A stretch of DNA of 53,139 nucleotides from Streptomyces spinoverrucosus (lineage in GTDB: Bacteria; Actinomycetota; Actinomycetes; Streptomycetales; Streptomycetaceae), in contig NZ_BJND01000063.1 of NCBI RefSeq assembly GCF_006539505.1, positions 1 through 53,139 on the forward strand, read 5' to 3'. Numbering within the stretch: position 1 is the stretch's first letter; every line of letters starts with the position of its first letter. The notes below the pieces were generated by a model. That model was given only the letters and a program-made list of their open reading frames with translations. It was not told the DNA's origin and ran no database searches. Of the stretch, positions 33,425 through 42,761 are shown piece by piece. Position numbers and translations under genes: made by a program.

Positions 33425-34341
33425 CCTTCGTCCCTGTCGAACAGGCCGGTACGGAAGACGACGAGCGCCGCGCAGGCGAGGCCCAGGATGAGGAGGTCGA
33501 CGGAGAGCGCCGCCGCGCCGTTGAAGTCGCCTGCCTGGAAGGCGTACTGGTAGGAGAGCTGGTTCGGTGACCAGCTGTCGGGGATCATTCCCCAGCTGGC
33601 GAGGGAGACCAGTTGCGGCTCGACGAAGAGCTGGGTGCCGGCCGCGAAGGCCAGGATCAGCATGTACGCGATCCACTTGGTGATCATCGGGATCTGGATG
33701 CGCAGGGCGATCTGGAGCGTGCTGGCGCCGTCGATGCGGGCGGCCTCCAGGATCTCGTCCGGGATGCTGTTGAGCGCGCCGTACATGACCACGATCCAGC
33801 CGCCGGCCCCGGTCCAGAAGGCGATGACGGTGAAGAGCACCGGCAGGTGACCGGGGGCGTTGACCTGGGCGAGGGTGTTCCAGCCGAAGCTCTTCAGCAG
33901 CCAGCCGACGGGACTGGCAGCCGGGTCGAGAAGTATCAGGAAGAGCAGTACGCTCGCCACCCCGGCGAGGGCACCCGGCAGGTAGAACAGGAACCGCAGG
34001 GTGGTGGAGGTCCTGCGCATGCGGCCGTGCAGCATCAGGGAGAGCAGCACCACCAGGATCATCAGGCTGGCCAGCCAGACCACCAGGTACAGGCCGATGT
34101 GGAGGAAGGCCGGACCGAAGCGGTAGTCGGTGAACGTCCGGGTGAAGTTGCCGAGTCCGACGAGCTGGTTGCGGGAGTTGGACAGCGCCAGCCACACCGC
34201 GTAACAGGTGGGCAGGACGCCGAAGGCGAGTAGGAGGAGGACGTAGCCGGAGACGAAGACGTAGCCGGCTCGTCCGACCGGGTTTCGGGCCGAGCGGCCG
34301 CCACGGCGGCCGCTCCGCTCCGTTGCGAGGTGGGTGGTCAT
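33421..34341 (-). CDS. Carbohydrate ABC transporter permease (MalF type)
   Basis: 306 residues. Six transmembrane helices and the EAA loop EILEAARIDGASTLQIALR then IQIPMI. The N terminus is Arg/Gly-rich cytoplasmic (RSGRRGGRSARN), followed by GYVFVSGYVLLLLAFGVLP. It pairs with the MalG-type permease and follows the binding-protein gene by 12 bp. CUT1 importer. Confidence 0.92.
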   Translation of the reverse strand: MTTHLATERSGRRGGRSARNPVGRAGYVFVSGYVLLLLAFGVLPTCYAVWLALSNSRNQLVGLGNFTRTFTDYRFGPAFLHIGLYLVVWLASLMILVVLLSLMLHGRMRRTSTTLRFLFYLPGALAGVASVLLFLILLDPAASPVGWLLKSFGWNTLAQVNAPGHLPVLFTVIAFWTGAGGWIVVMYGALNSIPDEILEAARIDGASTLQIALRIQIPMITKWIAYMLILAFAAGTQLFVEPQLVSLASWGMIPDSWSPNQLSYQYAFQAGDFNGAAALSVDLLILGLACAALVVFRTGLFDRDEG

Positions 34342-34353
34342 CGGTCCGCTTCG

Positions 34354-35718
34354 CTAGTTGACGGTGTAGCCGAGGGACTTGGCCTTGTTGGTGATGGCCG
34401 TCTGCCAGGTGTCCAGGGTGTCGGTGAGGGTCTTGCCGGAGTTCAGGGCGGGGACCACCGTGGAGGAGTAGATGGCTTCCTGGCTGTACTGGGTGGCGGA
34501 CCAGCCGGGCCAGATCAGTTCCGCGGATTCCTTGAAGACGGGGCTGACGTCCTCGGCGAAGTAGCCGGTCTTCTTCTGGTTGGCGAGCCAGGTGACCGCG
34601 GCCTTCTTGTACGCGGGGTAGGTGCCCGCGGTGCCCTGGTAGGCGTCGGAGGTTGTCATCCAGGTGACCAGGTCGGCGGCCGCCTTGAGGTTCTTGCTGT
34701 GGGAGGAGACGAACCACAGTCCGCCGCCGACGTTGCCGGTGTAGTTCTTGGCGTCGCCCTCGAACTTCAGCGGGGAGGCGGCGGCGATCTGCCCCTTGGG
34801 GATCTTGAAGGTGGAGTTGAAGAGCACCTGGCCGAACCAGGAGGGGCCAGGGAGCATCAGAACCTTGCTCGCCTGATTCTTGATGAAGCCGGCGCTGAAG
34901 ACGGTGTCCTTGGAGACCGAGCCCTTGGCGATCAAGGTGTCGAGCAGCTTGGCCATCCGGGTGCACTTGGGGTCTTGCAGGTTCACGGTGACCTTCCTGG
35001 CACCGGTCGTGGTGCTGGCGGTGCACTGGCTGGCCCAGAAGTACACCTCAGGAGTCCAGGCGTCTCCGGCGGTTCCGACCAGGTAACCGGGGTGTTCCTC
35101 GGCTACCTTCTCGCCGAGTGCCTGGTACTCCTCCCAGGTGGTCGGGACCTTGTACCCGAACTTGTCCATGAGGGACTTGTTGTACCAGAGCACGTTCTGG
35201 GCCAGGTCGTTGCGCAGGCAGTAGGTGTTGCCGTTGAAGACGCACGGGTCCAGGGCGCCGTCGGAGAAGCCGTCGAGGGTGGTCTTCGGGATGATGTCCC
35301 GGTTGACGGGGGCGGCGTAGGGCGTCTTGCCCTGGGAGGCCCAGGTGCCGTCGTTGACGTTGGCGCTGAATGCGACGTCGGGCCAGCCGCTGCCGGTGCG
35401 ATCGAACAGCTGGACCTTGGCCTGCAGATCGTTGGCGCCGTTGGCGTCCCCGCTGTACGTGACGATCTTGATCTTCACGTTCGGGTGCGCCTTCTGGTAC
35501 GCCTGCACGCCAGGAACGCGGGTGGCGTCCGCCCAGACCGTGATCTCACTGCCCTGCTGCTGAGCCACGGGCTTGAAGGCCGCCGGGGAGGAAGTCGCGG
35601 GGGGTGTGGGGTCCGCGCTGCCGCAGGCAGCGAGCGCGAGCAGGGAGACGGCGCCCAGGACGGCGACGGCCGTGTGCCTGAGCCGGCGGCGGGAGGAAAC
35701 CGGAACGTCGTCGTTCAT
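34354..35718 (-). CDS. Sugar ABC transporter substrate-binding lipoprotein
   Basis: 454 residues. Lipoprotein signal with basic RRRLRH, hydrophobic core and lipobox LALAAC, lipidated Cys32. The SBP family 1 (MalE-like) body includes EITVWADATRVPGVQAYQKA, WPDVAFSANVNDGTW, and VGGGLWFVSSHSKNLKAAAD. It captures the sugar for the two permeases downstream. It lies between the dehydratase and permease genes of the fucose operon. Confidence 0.92.
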   Translation of the reverse strand: MNDDVPVSSRRRLRHTAVAVLGAVSLLALAACGSADPTPPATSSPAAFKPVAQQQGSEITVWADATRVPGVQAYQKAHPNVKIKIVTYSGDANGANDLQAKVQLFDRTGSGWPDVAFSANVNDGTWASQGKTPYAAPVNRDIIPKTTLDGFSDGALDPCVFNGNTYCLRNDLAQNVLWYNKSLMDKFGYKVPTTWEEYQALGEKVAEEHPGYLVGTAGDAWTPEVYFWASQCTASTTTGARKVTVNLQDPKCTRMAKLLDTLIAKGSVSKDTVFSAGFIKNQASKVLMLPGPSWFGQVLFNSTFKIPKGQIAAASPLKFEGDAKNYTGNVGGGLWFVSSHSKNLKAAADLVTWMTTSDAYQGTAGTYPAYKKAAVTWLANQKKTGYFAEDVSPVFKESAELIWPGWSATQYSQEAIYSSTVVPALNSGKTLTDTLDTWQTAITNKAKSLGYTVN

Positions 35719-35811
35719 GACTGACCTCAGATCTTGGGAAATGGCGCACAGCGGGAGAGGTGCCGCGTTCGGGGTGTTCGAGACAGGCCGTCGGGCCTTG
35801 GGCTCCGGTCA

Positions 35812-36927
35812 TCAGGCCCGGGGCGGGGTGATGGTCTCCTTGTCGACAAATCCCTGAAGGGCGGGAGGGTAGTCCAGACCCGCCGGAAGGGCGACGCCCG
35901 GACCGGTGGGGGCATGAACGAGGCCGTGGGCGTCGATGCCGCTCTCGCGGCTGATGGGATTCCCCATGACCAGCGACTCGTAGTAGGTGGTGTTCGAGAT
36001 GGCCATGCACAGGTGCCGGTTGGGGATCTCCGGCCCGTGCACCTCGGCGCGCAGCCGGTAGGCGTCGGCGAGGTGGGCGGTGCGCATCGCGCCGGTGAAG
36101 CCGCCGCGCAGTTGGGTGGAGGCGCGGACTCCGAAGGTGGCGGCGCCGGCCTGGATGAAATCGGCCGAGTTCATGTGCGCCCCGTCGGAGGTCTCGGCCA
36201 CGAGGAGGGGAACGGCCACCGAGTCGGCGAGGCGCTTGTACGCGGTGACACTGAACTCCCTCATCGGCTCCTCGTACCAGAGGTAGTCGGCGTCCGAGAG
36301 AGCGTGCCCGAGGTAGATCGCGTCGGGGAGGTCGAAGCCCGCCGACCCGTCGAACATCAGCGGGATGTCGTCTCCCACATGCTCGCGCAATGCCACCGAC
36401 AGGCGGGCGTCGCGGCGGGCGTCACCCCAGGCATGGAGCTTTATGGCTGGGTAGCCGAGATCCAGGGCCTGGTCGGCGATGTCCAGGTACTCCTCGACCG
36501 AGGAATAGGTGACAGTGGAGGCGTAGGCGGGTATCGAGGTGCGGTAACCGCCGAGCATCTGCCAGGTGGGCCGGTCGGCGAGTCGTCCGGCCAGGTCCCA
36601 CAGTGCGGTGTCGACCAACCCCAGCAGGTAGAGCGGGAGCTCCTCCGTGCGGTCCAGCTCCCACATGCGGTGCCAGAGCCATTCCCGCTGCAGGGGATCG
36701 TGCCCCACCAACTCCTTGCGCAGTACGCGGTCCAGCAGGTCCGCCAGGATGACACCGCTGCCACGCCGGGGGGACATCGCCACCCCCTCGACCCCTTCGT
36801 CCGTGCAGATGCGCAGCACCGCGGCCTCGCCCTCGGACGGGCTGCCCAGGAGTCCGTCCCGCCAGACGAAGGGCGGACTGGCTCCCGGCACCCGGACCGG
36901 ATGGCACTCGACTTCGGTAATGCGCAC
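35812..36927 (-). CDS. Enolase-superfamily dehydratase (L-fuconate dehydratase-like)
   Basis: 371 residues from GTG 36927 (AAGGGG 8 bp ahead; GTG 36945 also possible). Mandelate-racemase subgroup barrel: KLHAWGD with the catalytic Lys, MFDGSAGFD, WYEEPMRE and AETSDG as metal ligands, EIPNRHLCMAISN with the His. N-terminal capping domain RITEVECHPVRVPG. Predicted to remove water from L-fuconate to give 2-keto-3-deoxy-L-fuconate; the exact sugar acid is inferred from the operon. It is promoter-proximal and divergent from gntR. Confidence 0.87.
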   Translation of the reverse strand: MRITEVECHPVRVPGASPPFVWRDGLLGSPSEGEAAVLRICTDEGVEGVAMSPRRGSGVILADLLDRVLRKELVGHDPLQREWLWHRMWELDRTEELPLYLLGLVDTALWDLAGRLADRPTWQMLGGYRTSIPAYASTVTYSSVEEYLDIADQALDLGYPAIKLHAWGDARRDARLSVALREHVGDDIPLMFDGSAGFDLPDAIYLGHALSDADYLWYEEPMREFSVTAYKRLADSVAVPLLVAETSDGAHMNSADFIQAGAATFGVRASTQLRGGFTGAMRTAHLADAYRLRAEVHGPEIPNRHLCMAISNTTYYESLVMGNPISRESGIDAHGLVHAPTGPGVALPAGLDYPPALQGFVDKETITPPRA

Positions 36928-36975
36928 GGCTTGCACCCCTTGCACGGGAAAGTACTGCTGCGTAATTTTCGTGTA

Positions 36976-37003
36976 ACGTAAGTCGTCATACGAATGCTGT
37001 CAA
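36976..37003 (-). promoter_or_regulatory. Fucose operon promoter with GntR operator
   Basis: On the minus strand TTGACA (36998-37003) and TTACGT (36976-36981) form -35 and -10 boxes with a 16-bp spacer. The dyad CGTA-N8-TACG (36977-36992) fills the spacer and -10. The same dyad, in the opposite orientation, is at the GH141-like promoter. Confidence 0.7.
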
Positions 37004-37058
37004 GAAGTTCCGCGCAGTAGACTCGCCGCCATCGGCACGCATCAGCAAGGGGACCCGC

Positions 37059-37826
37059 ATGGCCAAGGACAGCACCGGAAGAACAGGGGAGCCTCCCGTT
37101 CTCAAGCCCTGGCCCAAGCGTCCGGCCCGACTGGCGCAGGCCGTCATGGAGAGCCTGACCGACACGATCGTGTCGGGCGCCATTCCTCCAGGATCGACCC
37201 TGCCGGTGGAACCCGAGCTCTGCGAGACGTTCGGCGTCAGCCGAATCACCATCCGCGAGGCAGTCAAGTCCCTGGAGGCCAAGGGGCTGGTCCAGGCCCG
37301 GCAGGGCTACGGCACCACCGTCACCCCACCCGAGGAATGGAACCTCCTCGACCCCGCCGTGCTCGCCGCGACCGTCCAGCATGACGACCAGCTCGTCGTC
37401 CTCGACCAGTTGGTCGACATCCGGTCGACGCTGGAAGCCCAGATGACAGCCCAGGCTGCGGAGCTGGCCACCGACGACGACCTGCGAGCCATCGAGCGGC
37501 TGCTCGCCCGGCTCGACGAGGAGACCGCCGTCCCGGCACGCTTCATCGAGACCGACGTGGCCTTCCACGACCGGATCATGCAGGCATCCCACAACAGGCT
37601 CGGGCGTTCCATCATCCGGATCCTCCACGCCCAGGCGCGCACGACGTTCCTCTACAACGGCACACCGGACGCGACCGCATGCGAGCAGGCCAACGCGGAG
37701 CACCGCGCAGTCGCCGAGCGGCTGCTGGCCCGGGACTCCGAGGGGGCCGCGCAAGCCATGGCGGCACACATCACGACCGCTTGGAACCGCCGCCGCGTGC
37801 CGAACGTCGGCTCGCCCGCCTCCTGA
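37059..37826 (+). CDS. GntR family (FadR/FCD) transcriptional regulator
   Basis: 255 residues. The N-terminal winged helix is MESLTDTIVSGAIPPGSTLP, CETFGVSRITIREAVKSLEA, KGLVQARQGYGTTV. The C-terminal FCD helical ligand domain has LVDIRSTLEAQMTAQAAELA, DVAFHDRIMQASHN with metal-binding residues, and EHRAVAERLLARDSEGA. Divergent from the catabolic operon and upstream of the GH141-like gene; identical-type dyads in both promoters mark its probable regulon. The inducer is likely an L-fucose pathway intermediate such as L-fuconate. Confidence 0.92.
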   Translation: MAKDSTGRTGEPPVLKPWPKRPARLAQAVMESLTDTIVSGAIPPGSTLPVEPELCETFGVSRITIREAVKSLEAKGLVQARQGYGTTVTPPEEWNLLDPAVLAATVQHDDQLVVLDQLVDIRSTLEAQMTAQAAELATDDDLRAIERLLARLDEETAVPARFIETDVAFHDRIMQASHNRLGRSIIRILHAQARTTFLYNGTPDATACEQANAEHRAVAERLLARDSEGAAQAMAAHITTAWNRRRVPNVGSPAS

Positions 37827-37843
37827 GAGCACTCCCACCGACT

Positions 37844-37871
37844 CGCCCCCGAGCCAAACAGGCCGGGGGCG
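37844..37871 (+). terminator. Hairpin after gntR
   Basis: CGCCCCCG (37844-37851) pairs with CGGGGGCG (37864-37871), 12-base loop, about 18 bp after the gntR stop and ahead of the next promoter. Confidence 0.5.
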
Positions 37872-37913
37872 TTCGCATGTCCAGGTCCCGCCGAGCCGGC
37901 AGCGCGCGACCTA

Positions 37914-37941
37914 TTGACGAAATTCATATGACGTCTAATGT
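37914..37941 (+). promoter_or_regulatory. GH141-like gene promoter with GntR operator
   Basis: TTGACG (37914-37919) and TAATGT (37936-37941), spacer 16 bp. CATATGACGTCTAATG (37925-37940) fills the spacer and -10. Compared with the reverse complement of the catabolic operon site, ATTC-TATGACG-CT-A-GTTACA is conserved. Confidence 0.7.
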
Positions 37942-38036
37942 TACATCGCTCTTACCCCTTCCCCCTCTTGTCGCTGGGCTCTCCCCTGCCCGCCCACGCA
38001 CACCACGGGCCCCCTGAACCTCCCGGAAGGTGTCAC

Positions 38037-41000
38037 ATGCGAACAACCCGCATACGTCCCACGGTTCCTGGCCGTCTCAGGTCATGGCTGGCCACAGCCG
38101 CCGTCCTCACCGCCTCGACCGCCACCGTCCTCGTCCAGGCCGGCCCCGCCTTCGCGGCCGGCACGACGCTCTACGCCTCACCGAGCGGCTCCGGCACCGC
38201 CTGCTCCGTGAAACGGCCGTGCTCCGTCACCCAGGCCAAGAGCAAGGTGCGGGCGACCAACAACTCCATGAAAGGGGACATCACCGTCGAGCTCGCCGAC
38301 GGCACCTACCGGCTCTCCGCGCCGCTCGCCTTCACCTCGGCGGACTCCGGCACAGGCGGCCACACGGTGACCTGGAAGGCCGCGCTGGGCGCCCACCCCG
38401 TCATTACCGGAGCACAGAAGGCCACCGGCTGGACCGTGCAGGACTCGGCCAAGAACATCTGGAAGGCCGACGTCGGCACCGGCTTCGACACGCGCCATCT
38501 GTCCGTCGACGGCGTCATGGCCACCAGGGCCCGCGCCGAGATCCCCCGCTCGGACCTGACCGCGACCACCAGCGGCTACACGTTCACCAACAGCTCACTG
38601 AGCTACCTCAACAGCCTCGCGCAGCCCGAACGGACCGAGATCCACGGCATCGGATCCTTCACCGACCGCTACGCCCCGGTGACCGGCATCAGCAGCGGCA
38701 CCATCACCATGGCCCAGCCCTCGTGGAACAACAACACGTTCGGCTACGACACCCTGACGAGCCCCTTCCGGGCCGGCCCCCTCTACATCGAGAACGCCTA
38801 CGAATTCCTCGACTCGGCCGGCGAGTGGTACCTCGACACCGCTACCGGCACCCTGTACTACAAGCCGCTCGCCGGGCAGGACATGAGTGAGGCCGACGTC
38901 GAGGTGCCGAAGCTGGAGTCGCTCATCAGCGTCGGAGGGACGTACTCCTCCCCCGCCACCCACATCGCCTTCTCAGGGCTGCAGTTCTCGGGCACCAGTT
39001 GGCTGGACCCCACCACCCACGGCTACGCCAGCCAGCAGACCGGCGCGTACCTCTCCGGTACCTGGGACCGCCCGTCGGATGCGCTGACCTCGTGTCAGAG
39101 CGGTTGCCGGCTCTTCGAGGCGGCACGCCCTCACTGGAAGCAGATGCCCTCCGCCGTCCAGGTCTCGGCCGCCGACCACATCGCGTTCACCGGTAACCGG
39201 TTCACCCAGCTCGGACAGAACAGCCTCGGCATCGGCAACGACGCCAACGCCCACACCACCGGCGTCGGACTCGGCGCCCGCAGCATCACAGCGACCGGCA
39301 ACGTCTTCACCCAGAACGCGGGCGGCGGCATCGCCGTCGGCGGCGTTCGGGCGGACGCGCACCACCCCAGTGACAGGCGGATGACCAACCGGGACATCAC
39401 GCTGAGCAACAACCTCATCCATGACGTGGCGCTGGAATACCGTGACATGTCGGCCATCCTCGTCACCTACGTGAACGGCGCGACCATCTCGCACAACGAG
39501 ATGTACAACCTGCCCTACTCCGGCCTCACCATCGGCTACGGCTGGGGCGCCAACGACATCGGCGGCAGCCAGGACTACGTCAACCGGGGCCTGTACAACT
39601 ACCAGCCCATCTACACGACCGCGACAACCGCTGCGAACAACCACGTCACCGACAACTACATCCACGACCTCATGCAGCAGATGACTGACGGCGGCTGTCT
39701 GTACACCCTGTCGGCGTCACCGGGCAGCACCTTCGAACGCAACTACTGCCACAGCAACAACGGTTGGTTCGGCTTTTACCACGACGAGGGCTCCCGGAAC
39801 TTCACGGACACCAACAACGTCTTCCGGAACACCGGCGAATGGGGCCATGAGAACAGCAATGCGACCAACAACACCGGCGCCCTGACCCTGATCGACAACT
39901 GGACGAACAACAGTCACGCGAACATCACCAACACCAACGGCCGCGGTGACGTGGTCAGCGGCACCGTCGTCGTCAGCGACGGCAACTGGCCGTCAGCCGC
40001 CAAGACGGTCATGAACAACGCCGGTATCCAGCCCCTGTACCGCCCGCTGACCACCGACCCCGTCAACTCCCCCTACAGCGCCTACTCCTCCACCCCCGCC
40101 AACACCGGCCAGAGCGGCGGCCACTTCACGATCACCGACGCGGGCGAGGACATCTGGGGTGCCGGCGGACAGCACGAAGACGAGTACGGCACCGTCTTCC
40201 GAAACGGGGCAGCTGTCGACGGCACGTCGGTGACCGCCCGGGTCGACAGCCTGGACAAGACCAGCGGCTGGGCCAAGGCCGGCGTCGTCCTGCGCAACGA
40301 CCTCACGGACGACGGCTCCTCCGCCGGATACGCGGCTGTGGTGGTGACCCCGAACAACGGCGTCAGCTTCCAGCGGGACTCCGACGCCGACGGCTACCTC
40401 GACCAGCTCACGTCCACCGCTGCCACCGTCAAGGCACCGGTCTGGTTGCGGCTCACCCGCACTGCCACCCAGGTGTCCGCCTACTACTCCACCGACGGAT
40501 CCACCTTCACTCAGGTCGGCTCGACGGTGACCCTGCCGTCCATGGCGACCACCCAGGATGCCGGTGTCATCCACACAGCCCACAGCACCACCGCCGGCAG
40601 CGCGACATTCAGCAACCTGCGCATCGTCACCTCTCCCTACAAGGCATACAGTTCGATTCCGGCCGCCGTCAGCCAGAGCGGCGGAGTGACCTCCCTGACC
40701 GGCGCGGGCATCGACGTATGGCGCTCGGGCACGGCATACGACGACGAGTATTCCGCCGCCTACCAGACGGGGGCGGCTGGAACGTCCTCGACCGTCACCG
40801 TCCGCGTCGCCAGTCAGGACAAGACCAACAGCTGGGCCAAAGCCGGCCTGATGCTGCGAAACAACATCGCCTCCGCCGGCTCGTCCACCGGATACCTCGT
40901 CCTCGCCACCACCCCCGGCAACGGAATCGCCCTGCAGTCGGACTCCAACGGTGACGGCTACCTCGACACCAACACCACCAAGACCGGAACCGCCACCGTC

Positions 41001-41195
41001 GCCCCTGTCTGGCTCCGCCTGGTCAGGAGCGGCACGTCGGTCACCGGCTCCTACTCCGCCGACGGCACCACCTGGACCACTGTCGGCACCGCGACCCTGA
41101 CCGGGGCGAACAGCACCCTGGACGCGGGCATGTTCTCCACGGCCCACGCCGGAACCATCGGCACCGCGAACTTCAGCCGGTTCTCCGTCAGCTGA
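38037..41195 (+). CDS. Secreted right-handed beta-helix glycosidase, GH141-like, with two C-terminal repeat domains
   Basis: 1052 residues from ATG 38037 (GGAAGG ahead; the upstream in-frame ATG 37938 lies in the promoter). Signal peptide ending near AGPAFA-A40. Then a beta-helix: YASPSGSGTACS start, ladder-like Asn/Gly-rich coils, e.g. NRDITLSNNLIHDVALEYRD and GATISHNEMYNLPYSGLTIG. GH141 contains alpha-L-fucosidases and xylanases acting on complex plant glycans. Two tandem repeats of about 170 residues close the protein (each with WAKAGxxLRN and GYLD motifs), probably carbohydrate-binding. Shares the GntR operator with the fucose operon. Confidence 0.82.
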   Translation: MRTTRIRPTVPGRLRSWLATAAVLTASTATVLVQAGPAFAAGTTLYASPSGSGTACSVKRPCSVTQAKSKVRATNNSMKGDITVELADGTYRLSAPLAFTSADSGTGGHTVTWKAALGAHPVITGAQKATGWTVQDSAKNIWKADVGTGFDTRHLSVDGVMATRARAEIPRSDLTATTSGYTFTNSSLSYLNSLAQPERTEIHGIGSFTDRYAPVTGISSGTITMAQPSWNNNTFGYDTLTSPFRAGPLYIENAYEFLDSAGEWYLDTATGTLYYKPLAGQDMSEADVEVPKLESLISVGGTYSSPATHIAFSGLQFSGTSWLDPTTHGYASQQTGAYLSGTWDRPSDALTSCQSGCRLFEAARPHWKQMPSAVQVSAADHIAFTGNRFTQLGQNSLGIGNDANAHTTGVGLGARSITATGNVFTQNAGGGIAVGGVRADAHHPSDRRMTNRDITLSNNLIHDVALEYRDMSAILVTYVNGATISHNEMYNLPYSGLTIGYGWGANDIGGSQDYVNRGLYNYQPIYTTATTAANNHVTDNYIHDLMQQMTDGGCLYTLSASPGSTFERNYCHSNNGWFGFYHDEGSRNFTDTNNVFRNTGEWGHENSNATNNTGALTLIDNWTNNSHANITNTNGRGDVVSGTVVVSDGNWPSAAKTVMNNAGIQPLYRPLTTDPVNSPYSAYSSTPANTGQSGGHFTITDAGEDIWGAGGQHEDEYGTVFRNGAAVDGTSVTARVDSLDKTSGWAKAGVVLRNDLTDDGSSAGYAAVVVTPNNGVSFQRDSDADGYLDQLTSTAATVKAPVWLRLTRTATQVSAYYSTDGSTFTQVGSTVTLPSMATTQDAGVIHTAHSTTAGSATFSNLRIVTSPYKAYSSIPAAVSQSGGVTSLTGAGIDVWRSGTAYDDEYSAAYQTGAAGTSSTVTVRVASQDKTNSWAKAGLMLRNNIASAGSSTGYLVLATTPGNGIALQSDSNGDGYLDTNTTKTGTATVAPVWLRLVRSGTSVTGSYSADGTTWTTVGTATLTGANSTLDAGMFSTAHAGTIGTANFSRFSVS

Positions 41196-41227
41196 CGAAG
41201 CGGTTCGGGTCACGGTCTCCGAAACGA

Positions 41228-41268
41228 GCTCCGCGTGCCGGTGCGACCTCCGCACCGGCACGCGGAGC
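41228..41268 (+). terminator. Strong terminator hairpin after the GH141-like gene
   Basis: Perfect 18-bp stem: 41228-41245 pairs with 41251-41268 around a 5-base ACCTC loop, 33 bp after the stop codon. Confidence 0.85.
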
Positions 41269-41579
41269 ACCGTCATGTCCGGGCCGACCTGCGTGCGGCA
41301 TGGCAACGCGCACGCGCAATCGACGGTGCCGCCTCCACCCTGCAACGCGCAGAGTCTTCACGGCCGCGCCGGCGAGCCGGTCGGCCGCCCCGGGTACGGG
41401 CGGCGGGCCCCCAGCGCGTCGGTGTGAGCAAGCGGGAGACCCAGAGCAAGAGTCGCAACCGGCAGGCGCAAATTCCTTGCTGAATCGCGCCCCAAACTGG
41501 GTGACTCTTTGCCGCTTCGAAGGAAAGATAGCACAAGAAAGGCAAACAATGCGCGCGACATGCGGTCTATTTTCGCTTC
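41269..41579. other. Upstream region of the MalY/PatB gene
   Basis: About 310 bp without a credible gene. An A-rich stretch (41470-41575) ends in TCTATTTT at 41566-41573, a possible -10 directly before ATG 41580, which has no ribosome binding site. Confidence 0.35.
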
Positions 41580-42761
41580 ATGGATGACGCATTGAAGGAC
41601 CTCACTGGAACTCGCGGCGTGAACCCACTGCGGCAGCTGTCTCTGGAGCAGCTGCGGCAGCGCACGAGTATGAAGTGGACGACCTACCAGGACGACGTAT
41701 TGCCACTGTGGGTGGCGGAGATGGACGTGCCGGTCGCCGAGCCCGTAGCACGAGCCATCCACAGTGCGGTGGAGCGCGGAGATACCGGGTATCCGGCCGG
41801 AACCGCCTACGGCGAGGCATTCGCGGACTTCGCCGCGCGACGTTGGGACTGGGACGACCTGGCTGTTGAGCGGACGGCGATCGTCCCTGACGTGATGCTG
41901 GGCATCGTCGAGATGCTCAAGTTGGTCTCCGGCCACGGGGACCCCGTCGTGGTCAACTGCCCTGTGTATCCGCCCTTCTATCAGTTCATCCGCAACGACG
42001 GCCGGCCGGTTGTCGAGGCGCCGCTGACCGAGGAAGGGCGGATCGACCTGACCACCCTGGAGGTCGCATTCCAGAAAGCCACCGGTCGCGGCGGGCGGCC
42101 GGTGTATCTGCTGTGCAGTCCGCACAATCCGACCGGCACCGTACACACCGCCACTGAACTGACCGATGTTGCCGAGCTTGCGCGCAGGTACGCCGTGCGC
42201 GTCGTGGCGGACGAGATCCACGCTCCCATCGTGGCTGCCGGAACCTCCTTCGTTCCTTACCTGAGCGTGCCGGGCGCGGAGAACAGCCTGTCGGTGATGT
42301 CCGCCTCCAAGGCATGGAACCTGGCCGGTCTCAAAGCCGCCCTCGCCATCGCCGGCCCCGAGGCCGCCGACGACCTGGCCCGCCTCCCCGAGGAAGTCAG
42401 TCACGGCCCCAGCCACCTCGGCGTCATCGCCCACACCGCGGCCCTACGGGAGGGCGGTGCCTGGCTCGACAGCCTGCTGGCCGGACTGGACGAAAACCGT
42501 CATCTGCTCGGCGATCTACTGTCCACCCACCTGCCCGCCGTGCGCTGCCGCCCAGGCCAGGCCACCTACCTGGCCTGGCTGGACTGCCGGAAACTGGCCC
42601 TTGGCGACGACCCGGCGGCCGTCTTCCTGGAACGAGGCCGGATCGCCCTCAACTCCGGGATGGCCTTCGGGCCGGGCGGAGCGGGGTTTGTCCGTATGAA
42701 CCTGGCCACCTCCCCGGAAATCCTCGCCGAAGGGGTCCGCAGGATGGCCTCCGTACTGTGA
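41580..42761 (+). CDS. MalY/PatB family PLP-dependent cystathionine beta-lyase
   Basis: 393 residues. Class I/II aminotransferase fold with the PatB signature: LPLWVAEMDVPVAEPV near residue 41, DTGYPAGTAYGEAFADF, LLCSPHNPTGTV, VVADEIHAPIV with Asp211, and SASKAWNLAGLKAA with Lys244 as Schiff base. The family cleaves cystathionine or other C-S bonds and can deaminate. It stands alone; no regulator is adjacent. The lack of a ribosome binding site and the -10-like sequence 7 bp upstream suggest a leaderless message. Confidence 0.88.
   Translation: MDDALKDLTGTRGVNPLRQLSLEQLRQRTSMKWTTYQDDVLPLWVAEMDVPVAEPVARAIHSAVERGDTGYPAGTAYGEAFADFAARRWDWDDLAVERTAIVPDVMLGIVEMLKLVSGHGDPVVVNCPVYPPFYQFIRNDGRPVVEAPLTEEGRIDLTTLEVAFQKATGRGGRPVYLLCSPHNPTGTVHTATELTDVAELARRYAVRVVADEIHAPIVAAGTSFVPYLSVPGAENSLSVMSASKAWNLAGLKAALAIAGPEAADDLARLPEEVSHGPSHLGVIAHTAALREGGAWLDSLLAGLDENRHLLGDLLSTHLPAVRCRPGQATYLAWLDCRKLALGDDPAAVFLERGRIALNSGMAFGPGGAGFVRMNLATSPEILAEGVRRMASVL

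Noticed and set aside
32459..35026. 855-codon open frame over the ABC permeases and binding protein
   Set aside because: High-GC shadow; the true permease starts at 33424 and the other two genes are on other frames of the same strand.
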